The position numbers and the translations under genes were made by a program. The notes below the pieces were generated by a model. It worked only from the letters and a program-made list of their open reading frames with translations. It made no database searches and was not told where the DNA came from. Positions 1 to 8,800 of a DNA stretch of 64,000 nt are shown here, in pieces; the stretch's first letter is position 1; every line of letters starts with the position of its first letter. The stretch comes from an uncultured Bacilli bacterium (GTDB taxonomy: Bacteria; Bacillota_I; Bacilli_A; RF39; UBA660): assembly GCA_934102335.1 (NCBI GenBank), contig CAKOSP010000001.1, positions 62,001 to 126,000 on the forward strand, given 5' to 3'.

Positions 1-1578
1 ATAGGAAGTCATTTTAATCCTTTAAAAGACGGACTAAAAATATATAAATTATTTTTTAAATACATAATATCTTCTGGGTCTTCATTTTTACTGGATATTA
101 TTTTATTTAGTCTTTTTTGTTTAATATTTAAAAGTAATTCGGATAAAGCTTTTATAGCTACTATTTTTGCAAGAATATTATCCTCAATTTATAACTTTAT
201 GATTAATTCTAAATTAGTGTTTAAAAAAATGGATAGCAATTCTTTAACCAAATATTTTATTTTAGTTTTCTTTCAAATGTTTGTAAGTGCGACAATTGTG
301 AATTTACTATCACATGTTTCATATCTTAATGTTGTAATAATAAAAATAATAATTGATTTAACAATATTTATTATAAACTTTATAATTCAAAGAGAGTGGA
401 TATTTAAAACGAAAGCAATATGTTTAATAATTTTATTACTTTTAACCACTACTGGTTGTAAAGAAAGAGTTCATAAAAAAATACCTAAAGATGTTAATAT
501 AACTTTTAAAGATCTTAAAATAGATATTTTCAAAGAAATTAGTTTACAAGATTTAATTGAAAATACCAACGTAGAAATAATAAATGAAAATATTGATACA
601 ACAAATATTGGCAATTTTTCTAAAGAATACTATTTTAAATATAATAATAAAAAATATGTTTCAAACTTAGAATATGAAGTAAAAGATGATGTTGTACCTA
701 AAATTTTTGGAAGTGCTTCAAAGACTATCTTAATTAATTATAAAAATGATTTATGTAGTTTAATAATGTATGGTGATAACTATGATTCAGAACCATTTTG
801 TGAAGCTGAAGGCGATTATGATTTAGCTGTCCCTGGTAATTATGAAATTAAATATACAGTAAAAGATCAAAGTAATAATGAAAAAACTTACAACATGAAA
901 TTAAATGTAGTTGAATCTATCGAATCAAAGCCCAATATTAAAACTGAAAGTCTAAGTTTTAATGAAGCGTATAAAAAATATAAAAATGATCAAAATGAAC
1001 TAGGCATAGATGTTTCAAAATGGCAGGGAGATATTGATTTTGATAAAGTAAAACAAGCTGGTGCAACATTTGTTATAATAAGACTAGGTGTAAAACAAAA
1101 GTCATTTACAGAACCTTTATTAGATTCATATTATTTACAAAACATTAAAAAAGCCAAAGAAGCTGGCTTAAAAGTTGGAGTATATTTATATAGTAAAGCC
1201 TTATCTAAACAAGAAGCCATAGGGGAAGCTAATTGGCTTTTAACAAACTTAAACAATGAACAACTTGATTTACCGGTAGTATTTGATTGGGAAATATTTA
1301 GTGGCTGGAATAGTTATAAATTAAGTTTTCATGAACTAAATGAAATAGCTGATGGCTTTTTAAAAACTATTGAAGCCGCTGGATATAAATCAATGTTATA
1401 TGGAAGTAAATTTTATTTAGAAAACTTTTGGGATGATGAAAAATATGATATATGGCTTGCGCATTATACTGAAAAAACAACGTATCAAAACTATCATATT
1501 TGGCAATTCAGTAACAAAGGCCTCATCGACGGTATAAAAGGTGACGTTGATTTGGATATTTTAATAAATGAAGCATAA
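1..1578 (+). CDS. Partial GtrA-like flippase fused to an extracellular GH25 muramidase-like domain
   Basis: The reading frame is open from the first base, so the N-terminus lies outside the window. The first ~20 residues (SHFNPLKDGLKIYK) resemble the end of a polyprenyl-phosphate GT2 glycosyltransferase. Residues ~20-135 form four hydrophobic segments ending in NFIIQREWIF, typical of GtrA membrane proteins. A fifth segment (nt ~409-465) ending in LTTTGC looks like a lipoprotein signal but has no start codon of its own. An Ig-like/DUF5011-type domain follows (nt ~690-915). The C-terminal domain (nt ~1000-1575) is GH25-like: GIDVSKWQGDIDF, DLPVVFDWE and a YHIWQFS strand. The topology is sensible: GtrA ends inside, and segment five exports the lysozyme domain. 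GT2-GtrA pairs are known; the added GH25 is unusual. A lost start codon or an indel in a T run could instead have joined two genes. Confidence 0.8.
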   Translation: MGSHFNPLKDGLKIYKLFFKYIISSGSSFLLDIILFSLFCLIFKSNSDKAFIATIFARILSSIYNFMINSKLVFKKMDSNSLTKYFILVFFQMFVSATIVNLLSHVSYLNVVIIKIIIDLTIFIINFIIQREWIFKTKAICLIILLLLTTTGCKERVHKKIPKDVNITFKDLKIDIFKEISLQDLIENTNVEIINENIDTTNIGNFSKEYYFKYNNKKYVSNLEYEVKDDVVPKIFGSASKTILINYKNDLCSLIMYGDNYDSEPFCEAEGDYDLAVPGNYEIKYTVKDQSNNEKTYNMKLNVVESIESKPNIKTESLSFNEAYKKYKNDQNELGIDVSKWQGDIDFDKVKQAGATFVIIRLGVKQKSFTEPLLDSYYLQNIKKAKEAGLKVGVYLYSKALSKQEAIGEANWLLTNLNNEQLDLPVVFDWEIFSGWNSYKLSFHELNEIADGFLKTIEAAGYKSMLYGSKFYLENFWDDEKYDIWLAHYTEKTTYQNYHIWQFSNKGLIDGIKGDVDLDILINEA

Positions 1579-1628
1579 AAAAGCATCTTTTTACCGAAAC
1601 TAATGTTAGGTGAAAAGATGTTTTATTA
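1577..1628 (+). terminator. Terminator-like hairpin that contains the next gene's RBS and start
   Basis: The arms are CATCTTTTTACC (1584-1595) and GGTGAAAAGATG (1609-1620), with one G-T pair, a 13-nt loop, flanking A's and a following TTTTATT. The right arm supplies the AGGTG ribosome-binding site and the ATG at 1618 of the next gene. Confidence 0.6.
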
Positions 1629-2019
1629 TTTTAATATTGAAAATGGTATTTTGAATGAAGAATTTAATGAAAAAACGCTTTCTTATGAAGTTATCATTGA
1701 TAAAGATGTTACAAAATTAGATTTTAATTTTAAAATGTATGAGGGTTACACAATTAATATCGTAGGTAATGAAAATTTAAATGAAGGGGATAATTATATA
1801 TTTTTAGAAATAACCCATGATAATAAAACCACAACTTACACATTTAAAGCCACCAAAGAAAAATCAGAAACAGTTTTTTCTTATAATGAACCAGTAATGT
1901 TAGAAATACCCAAAAAAGAAAAGAATATAAATTATATTCCTATCGTTTTTATACCTTGTTTAATTATCGTTTTAATACTTTTTAAAATTATTTTCAAAAA
2001 GAAAAAGCAACTTAAATAA
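1618..2019 (+). CDS. Cadherin-like beta-sandwich protein with a C-terminal membrane anchor
   Basis: A 133-residue protein. Residues ~3-80 match the bacterial cadherin-like beta-sandwich pattern: NGILNEEF, a TLSYEV strand, a central G/N-rich turn, then TTTYTFKATK. A single hydrophobic segment near residues 105-125 is followed by FKKKKQLK. No signal peptide is visible, which is odd for a domain usually found outside the cell. An upstream ATG exists at 1603, but 1618 is preferred because AGGTG sits at the right distance before it. The start lies in the arm of the hairpin behind the GH25 gene, so translation may depend on how the mRNA folds. It is convergent with rpmB and shares its terminator. 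Function unknown; cell-surface role inferred only. Confidence 0.65.
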   Translation: MFYYFNIENGILNEEFNEKTLSYEVIIDKDVTKLDFNFKMYEGYTINIVGNENLNEGDNYIFLEITHDNKTTTYTFKATKEKSETVFSYNEPVMLEIPKKEKNINYIPIVFIPCLIIVLILFKIIFKKKKQLK

Positions 2020-2036
2020 AATTAAGCTGCTTTTTT
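2002..2036. terminator. Bidirectional terminator between the cadherin-like gene and rpmB
   Basis: AAAAAGCA-a-CTTAA (2002-2015) pairs with TTAAG-c-TGCTTTTT (2022-2035). The A and T runs make it usable from both strands, and it contains the stop codons of both convergent genes. Confidence 0.75.
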
Positions 2037-2192
2037 ATTCATTGTTCTTGCTTCTCTAGTAGAAATTCTTACTTTAACTCCATTAATTGTTTTTACTTGT
2101 AAATTTGGTTTTTGTTGCATTTTAGTATGGTTCTCAGCATGAGATACTTTGCAACCTGTTAAAGGTTTTTTAGTAGTTACTTTAATAGCCAT
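2022..2192 (-). CDS. rpmB: 50S ribosomal protein L28
   Basis: A 56-residue basic protein read on the minus strand. It contains KKPLTGCKVSHAENHTK, QKPNLQVK and VRISTREARTM, the diagnostic L28 blocks, at normal length. There are no paired CxxC motifs, so this is the zinc-free form. The start follows a strong GGAGG ribosome-binding site, and the promoter lies at 2223-2251. It is a component of the large ribosomal subunit, transcribed alone and divergently from the GNAT gene. The identification is firm because the whole length aligns with the family pattern. Confidence 0.95.
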   Translation of the reverse strand: MAIKVTTKKPLTGCKVSHAENHTKMQQKPNLQVKTINGVKVRISTREARTMNKKAA

Positions 2193-2222
2193 AAATCTAC
2201 CTCCTTCTGCGTTACTTCTAAA

Positions 2223-2251
2223 ACTTTATCATAAACTAGGGCAAAAGTCAA
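2223..2251 (-). promoter_or_regulatory. SigmaA-type promoter for rpmB
   Basis: On the minus strand, -35 TTGACT (2251-2246), a 17-nt spacer and -10 TAAAGT (2228-2223) precede the rpmB start. Confidence 0.6.
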
Positions 2252-2268
2252 TTTATTTGGCTTTTATC

Positions 2269-2298
2269 TTGCCAAAAATTAATAAAATACGTTAAAAT
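2269..2298 (+). promoter_or_regulatory. SigmaA-type promoter for the GNAT gene
   Basis: -35 TTGCCA (2269-2274), an 18-nt spacer and -10 TAAAAT (2293-2298). The RBS AAGGAGG (2313-2319) follows. Confidence 0.55.
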
Positions 2299-2324
2299 AA
2301 AGATACATAATTAAGGAGGTTGTT

Positions 2325-2909
2325 ATGAAACAAGAACAATTTTATTTAGAAAAACCATCATTAAAAAGAAAAAGTCAAGCAATCGAGTATATTGAGGAAC
2401 ATTTAAAATATAAATCTAATATAAATGGCTCTGGTAGTTTAGATGATAATTACAAAGACTATGAATCATGGCTAGAAAAATTAGAACTAGGAAGTAATCC
2501 AAAAACATGTCCTGAAAATAAATGTCCAGGTTTTACTTATTTTTTAATTGAAAAAAATTCTGACGAAATTATAGGTATGATTAATATAAGATATAATTTA
2601 AATGAAGCAATGTTACTTCATGGTGGACATATTGGTTATGGTATAAGACCTACGAAAAGAAGACATGGCTATAATAAAATAAATCTGTACCTAGGATTAC
2701 TAAAGTGCCAAGAACTTAATTTAGACAAAGTTTTATTAACAGCCTATGATAATAACCCAGCCTCAGTTAGAACTATTCTCTCACTCGGAGGAATTTTAGA
2801 AAATAAAATCGAAAATGAAAATGAAATCTTAGGAAGATACTGGATCGATGTTTCATTATCTATCAAAAAAAATAAAGAAATTTATGAAAAATATCTTGCA
2901 AAAAATTAA
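2325..2909 (+). CDS. GNAT family N-acetyltransferase
   Basis: A 194-residue protein. The acetyl-CoA-binding core is visible as HIGYGIRPTKRRHGYN (the family's YxxRPxxRxxGxG-like P-loop) around residues 105-120, followed by the LDKVLLTAYDNNPASVRTILSLGG strand-helix region. Such enzymes move an acetyl group from acetyl-CoA to an amine; the substrate cannot be read from sequence. It stands alone between rpmB and dnaE with its own promoter and terminator. The start is fixed by AAGGAGG six bases upstream. Its overall shape suggests the small-molecule rather than the RimI branch, but this is a guess. Confidence 0.85.
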   Translation: MKQEQFYLEKPSLKRKSQAIEYIEEHLKYKSNINGSGSLDDNYKDYESWLEKLELGSNPKTCPENKCPGFTYFLIEKNSDEIIGMINIRYNLNEAMLLHGGHIGYGIRPTKRRHGYNKINLYLGLLKCQELNLDKVLLTAYDNNPASVRTILSLGGILENKIENENEILGRYWIDVSLSIKKNKEIYEKYLAKN

Positions 2910-2936
2910 GAATAATCTCAATATTATTCTTTTTTC
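2908..2936 (+). terminator. Rho-independent terminator after the GNAT gene
   Basis: AAGAATAAT (2908-2916) pairs with ATTATTCTT (2923-2931), followed by a T run. Confidence 0.75.
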
Positions 2937-2937
2937 A

Positions 2938-2946
2938 TGATATAAT
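2938..2946 (+). promoter_or_regulatory. Extended -10 promoter of the dnaE operon
   Basis: TG-A-TATAAT lies directly behind the GNAT terminator and 20 bases before the dnaE start. The -35 region overlaps the terminator and is poor. Confidence 0.55.
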
Positions 2947-2966
2947 GTAAATAGGGTGGTTAAGTT

Positions 2967-5804
2967 ATGAAAAAAACGACACAACTATTAATAAAAACAG
3001 ATTATTCGCTTTTAAATAGCTTAATTAAAATCGATAATCTTATAGATTTTTTAATAAAAAACAATATTAAAACTTGTGGTATTTGTGACAATAATTTATC
3101 ATCAAGTATTGAATTTTATACAAAGTGTATAGAAAAAAATATAAAACCAATCATAGGGTTAGAAATTTCTTTTTTAGATAACATAATTTATTTATACGCT
3201 AAAAATTATGATGGATATAAAAACTTACTAAAACTAAATACATATAAAGAAAATATTGACAAAGAACTATTAATAAAATACAGTAATAACTTAGTTTGTG
3301 TCTTACCACAAAAATCATATAATTTTGATAATAAACTAGCATTTTATGATGATTTATATTATGGCTATGAAACTGAAGAAGAAAAAACTTGTGCTTTAAT
3401 CAAAGGTAAAAGCCTTTTTATTAAAGACATAAGATGTTTAGATTCAAAAGACTTACCATATTTTAAATATTTAAATTTACTTGGTGGTCAAAATAAAATA
3501 GATTATGATTATTCTTATGTTGAAATAGATTCAAAAGATGAAAAGACAATTATAGACTTTTGTGAGCTTATTAATTTGAATATGCCATTTAATAAAAGGT
3601 ACATACCTAAATATAAAAGTGATGTTGATTCTTCCAAATTTTTAAATGTCTTAGCTCATGAAGGCTTGAAAAAAAGGCTAAATAAAGAAGATCCCGTATA
3701 TGAAAAAAGATTAGATTATGAACTTAAAGTAATTAATGAGATGAATTTTGTTGATTACTTTTTAATAGTTTATGATTATTGTTTGTATGCTAAAAAACAT
3801 GGTTGTTTAGTTGGCCCAGGAAGAGGTTCAGCAGCAGGATCACTTGTGTGTTATTCTATAGGCATAACGGATATAGATCCGATAAAATATAATTTAATGT
3901 TCGAACGTTTTTTAAACCCCGCTCGTGTAACAATGCCTGATATAGATATTGATTTTGAAAATACTAAAAGGGAGTTAGTAATAGATTATGTTAAAGAAAA
4001 ATATGGTAAAGAAAATGTTGCAAGTGGATTAACTTATAATACTTTAAAGACTAAATTAGTACTAAGAGAAATATGCAAATTAAATAAAGTCGATGATTCT
4101 TTAACAAATAAATTTATCAAAGTTATCGATGCCAAGCTTAGTTTAAAAGATAATTTGAAAAATGAAAAAGTAAAAAAATTCTTAAGTTTATATAAAGAAT
4201 TAGAAAAAGTTTATAGTATATCTATGCATTTAGAGGGATTAAAGAAAAATATTTCCACACATGCCGCTGGAGTCGTAATTTCAAGTGAAAAATTAGATAA
4301 TATTATTCCTGTAGTATATGAAAATAATAATTTATTAACAGGCATTACCATGGAATACTTAGAAAATCTAGGCCTTTTAAAAATGGACTTTTTAGGATTA
4401 AAAAATTTAACTATAATTGCCAATATTTTAAATAATTTACATAAAGATGTTTTAAAAAATATTGATTTAGAGGATAAAAAAGTTTTAGACTTATTTAAAT
4501 TAGGTAAGACTAATGGAATATTCCAATATGAAACTTATGCTATGAAAAATCTACTTTTAAAATTAAAACCCACAAGTTTTAACGATTTAGTAGCATCAGT
4601 TGCTTTGGTAAGACCAGGCCCTTCAAATTACTTAGATGAATATATTGCTTGTAAAGAACATACAAAAAAAATAAATTATCTAGATCCGATATTAGAGCCC
4701 ATTTTAAAAGAAACATATGGCATAATTCTTTATCAAGAACAAATTATAAGCATATTAGAACATATGGGAGGATTTACTAAATCAGAAGCGGATATTATAA
4801 GAAGAGCTATATCTAAGAAAAAAGAAGAAGTCATTTTAAAAAGTAAAGAAAAATTTATAAATGGTGCGATAGAAAAGGGAATAAAAAAAGAAATAGCTAT
4901 TCAAGTTTATGATATGATAATTAAATTTTCTGGTTATGGCTTTAATAAATCTCACTCAGTTGCTTATGCATTAATTGGTTATCAAATGGCTTTTTTAAAA
5001 ACTTATTATCCGATTTATTTTATAAATGAACTTTTACAAGATAATAAAGATATTGAACAAGTAAGTTCCTATTTAACTGAATTAAAACAAAATAATATCA
5101 AAATAATTAAACCGGATGTTAATTATTCCAAACAAAATTTTTATATAGAAAATAATAGCTTAATTATGCCACTAACTCAAATAAAAGGAATAACTAAAGA
5201 ATTAGCTAAAGATATTGAACTTAATATGCCCTACAAAGATTATTTTGACTTTGTTTATAAAAATAAAGATATAGTTAATGAGAAAATAATAAATACTTTA
5301 ATTAAAGCATCAGCTTTAAGAAGTTTGAAACAAACAAAGGCAACACTCATAAATAATATTGCGAGTGCTTTAAATTACGCTTCATTAAATGTCGATGACG
5401 ATAATTTAAAACCAATTCTTAATACATATCCTGAATATAGTTTTGAAAAATTATTGGATATGGAAATTGAATCATACGGATTTTATGTAACAAATCATCC
5501 TTCAAGTAAATTTCAAGATAAATCTTTATTTAAAATTAAAGATATAAATGAGAATCTTTTTAAAAATATTAAGGGAATAGTTGTAGTTGAAAATATTAAT
5601 AGTATAAAAACTAAAAATAAAGAAGATATGGCATTTTTAACTATTTCTGATGAAACCGGAAAATGTGAAGCAGTAGTTTTTAAAGATGTATATCCTAAAT
5701 TAAGAGATATAAGAAAAAATTCATTGGTTTTAATTCAAGGAAAAGTCAGTAAATCGTTTGACAAAACTAGAATTATCATCAATAATATAGTAAGTAACAA
5801 ATAA
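2967..5804 (+). CDS. dnaE: DNA polymerase III alpha subunit, DnaE type
   Basis: A 945-residue C-family polymerase, shorter than most DnaE proteins. The palm signature GPGRGSAAGSL and the catalytic PDIDIDFE lie near residues 280-330, with typical finger motifs such as YQEQIISI and FNKSHSVAYA. An OB-fold segment (~865-945) contains MAFLTISDETGKCEAVVF. The N-terminal PHP domain is degenerate: the usual HxH start reads LLIKTDYSLL and the TDHG position reads CDNN, so metal binding there is probably lost. In Firmicutes, DnaE usually extends primers and hands over to PolC; here the two genes are adjacent, 17 bases apart, and likely co-transcribed. First gene of an operon running to rpmF. Confidence 0.95.
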   Translation: MKKTTQLLIKTDYSLLNSLIKIDNLIDFLIKNNIKTCGICDNNLSSSIEFYTKCIEKNIKPIIGLEISFLDNIIYLYAKNYDGYKNLLKLNTYKENIDKELLIKYSNNLVCVLPQKSYNFDNKLAFYDDLYYGYETEEEKTCALIKGKSLFIKDIRCLDSKDLPYFKYLNLLGGQNKIDYDYSYVEIDSKDEKTIIDFCELINLNMPFNKRYIPKYKSDVDSSKFLNVLAHEGLKKRLNKEDPVYEKRLDYELKVINEMNFVDYFLIVYDYCLYAKKHGCLVGPGRGSAAGSLVCYSIGITDIDPIKYNLMFERFLNPARVTMPDIDIDFENTKRELVIDYVKEKYGKENVASGLTYNTLKTKLVLREICKLNKVDDSLTNKFIKVIDAKLSLKDNLKNEKVKKFLSLYKELEKVYSISMHLEGLKKNISTHAAGVVISSEKLDNIIPVVYENNNLLTGITMEYLENLGLLKMDFLGLKNLTIIANILNNLHKDVLKNIDLEDKKVLDLFKLGKTNGIFQYETYAMKNLLLKLKPTSFNDLVASVALVRPGPSNYLDEYIACKEHTKKINYLDPILEPILKETYGIILYQEQIISILEHMGGFTKSEADIIRRAISKKKEEVILKSKEKFINGAIEKGIKKEIAIQVYDMIIKFSGYGFNKSHSVAYALIGYQMAFLKTYYPIYFINELLQDNKDIEQVSSYLTELKQNNIKIIKPDVNYSKQNFYIENNSLIMPLTQIKGITKELAKDIELNMPYKDYFDFVYKNKDIVNEKIINTLIKASALRSLKQTKATLINNIASALNYASLNVDDDNLKPILNTYPEYSFEKLLDMEIESYGFYVTNHPSSKFQDKSLFKIKDINENLFKNIKGIVVVENINSIKTKNKEDMAFLTISDETGKCEAVVFKDVYPKLRDIRKNSLVLIQGKVSKSFDKTRIIINNIVSNK

Positions 5805-5821
5805 TAGAAAGTGGTCTTAAC

Positions 5822-8800
5822 ATGAACGAAGAAGTAAAGAGATTTTTTGCTAGCATCAATTATTTAGATAATGATTTTGATGATGCAAAAGTAGAGAAAG
5901 TTAAATTAAATAAAGCAACTGAAAGTTTTGAAGTTATTTTAAGTATACCAAAAGTTAAATCTAAAAAAAGTGTCGAAAAACTTTTTATGTGTGCTGAAGG
6001 TGGCATTAATGGCGAAAAAAAATGCAAAATAACTCTTGATTATGAACAAATTACTAATCAAGATGTTAAAAGCTATTTAGATGAATTTTTATTAGAACTA
6101 ATTGAATTAAGGCCATCATTTGCTCCCCTTAAAGATTATAAACTAGAAGCCATTAATGATGATTATAAGGTTACAATATACTCAAGAGTACCTTTAAATG
6201 AAGTAGAAAGAGAATTTAAAAAAATAACTAAAAAGTTAATGAATTATGGATTAAAAGAACATAATTTATTAGTTTATATTGATGAGGCAAATCTTAAAAC
6301 TTTAAATGAAAGTATTAAAGAAGAAAAAAGTATTGTAGATACTACTCAAAAACCAGAAGATGAAAATCTAATATTAGGTAAACATGTTGATGGTGAAGTT
6401 ACCCAGATTAATAATATTCTAGGAGAAATGAAAAATATTATTGTCGAGGGATATGTTTTTAACGTTGATGCTTCGGAAAGAAAGGGTAAAAAAGGCACAG
6501 TATACATTATTAATGTAAAAATTAGTGATAAAACTGATAGTTACGTTGGTAAAATAGTTTTATTTGATGAAGCCCAATACACAAAAATAGTTAAGTCATT
6601 AAAAACAGATGAATGGTATAGATTTCATGGAAAAGTTGAACTAGATGATTACACAAAATCTTTAGCATTCACTGTCAGAGGTATTGAAAAAATCCCATCA
6701 AAATTTGAAATAGTTAAAGATAATTGTGAACAAAAAAGAGTAGAGTTACACATGCATACAATGATGAGTGTTATGGATGGAGTAATTGACACAGCTAAAG
6801 CAATTAAATTTGCTAGTAAATTAGGCCACAAGGCTTTAGCCATAACTGACCACAATGTTTTACAGGCTTATCCAGATGCTTTTAATACTCTTGCAAAAAT
6901 TAATAAAGGTAAAGAAAAAAAAGATGCTTTTAAAGTATTATATGGCTCAGAAATGAATGTCGTTGATACCGATGCAGGTTTAGCATTTAAAAATAAGGAA
7001 TATAGTCTAAAAGATCAAGTATACGTTGTATATGATACAGAAACTACAGGATTAAATTGCAAACAAGATCAAATGATTGAAATAGGTGCTGTAAAGGTAA
7101 AAAATGATGAAATTATAGATCGATTTGATGAATTAATTTGTTGTGATAGACCACTACCAAAAATTATTACAGAACTTACCAATATTTCAGATGATATGTT
7201 AGTTGGAAAAGACACTGAAGAAAATGTAACCAAAAGATTCTTGGAATTCTGTGGTGATTTACCACTAGTTGCTCATAATGCAGCATTTGATATTTCATTT
7301 GTTGAATCTGCCGTAGAAAAATATGGTTTAAAGCCATTTAATAATACAGTATTAGACACTATGGGAATTGCAAGAGCAATGTATCCTGATTGGAAAAATC
7401 ACAAGCTATCAACTTTAGTTAAAAACCTAGAAGTAGAGTGGGACGAAGATAAACATCATAGAGCAGATTACGACTGTGAAGGAACCGCTCATTGCTTTTA
7501 TAAAATGGTTAATAAATTAGACAATGAACACATTGAAAAAACAACAGATTTAGAAAAATTAATTGATAAAGATAATATAGTAAAATTTGCTAGACCATTT
7601 CATATGACTATGATAGCTAAAAATGGGAAAGGATTAAGAAATTTATTTAAAATTGTTTCTTTAGCAAATACTAAATATTTATATAAAGGGAAAGAACCTA
7701 AAATACCTAGATCAGATATTATTCCAATAAAAGAAGGATTATTATTTGGTTCAGGTTGTATAAATGGTGAAGTATTTGATAAGGGATTCAATTTAGATGA
7801 TGAAGATCTTCGTTCTATGATGAGTTTTTATGATTATATTGAAGTATATCCAGACAATGTTGTAAGTCACTTAATTGGTGAAGACAAAATGTTTCATAAT
7901 AAAGAAGAATATCATACTTATGTAAAAAGATTAATAAGTATTGCAGAGGCTTCCAATAAATTAGTGGTCGCAACAAGTGATGCACATAATTTAAGACCTG
8001 AGGATTTAATATATCGTAAAATTATCATTAATCAAAAAGCTAATGGTAGATTACATCCATTAAATAGAAAAGATATGCATATACCAAATCAATATTTTTT
8101 AACAACTGATGAAATGTTAGAAAACTTTTCTTACTTAGATGAAGACTTAAGAAATAAAATTGTTATAGAAAATACTAATAAAATAGCTGATGAAGTAGAA
8201 CCTCTTCAAATAATTAAAGATAAATTATATACTCCAGTTTTAGAAAATTCTGCTGAACAAACCAAAGATATGGTTTATAAAAAAGCACATGAAATATATG
8301 GAGATCCGCTTCCCCAAATTATTGAAGACAGATTAAAAACTGAACTAGATGGTATTATAGGTGGTGGATTTGACGTAATTTACCTAATAGCTGAAAAATT
8401 AGTTAAAAAAAGTAATGCTGATGGTTATTTCGTTGGTTCCCGTGGTAGTGTAGGATCAAGTTTAGTTGCCACAATGATGGGTATTACTGAGGTTAATGGT
8501 TTACCTCCACATTATGTATGTCCAAATTGTAAATATAGTGAATTCGAAATAGGTGGAGAAGATTTAGCTATAAAATACCCATGTGGTTTTGATATGCCAG
8601 ATAGAGATTGTCCAAAATGTAATACAAAAATGAAAAAAGATGGCCATAATATTCCGTTTGCTACATTCTTGGGATTTAAAGCTGAAAAAGTTCCTGATAT
8701 TGACTTAAACTTTTCTGGTGAAAACCAAGCTGATGCTCATAATTATGTAAAAGTACTATTTGGCGAAGATCATGCTTATCGTGCCGGAACTATATCTACA

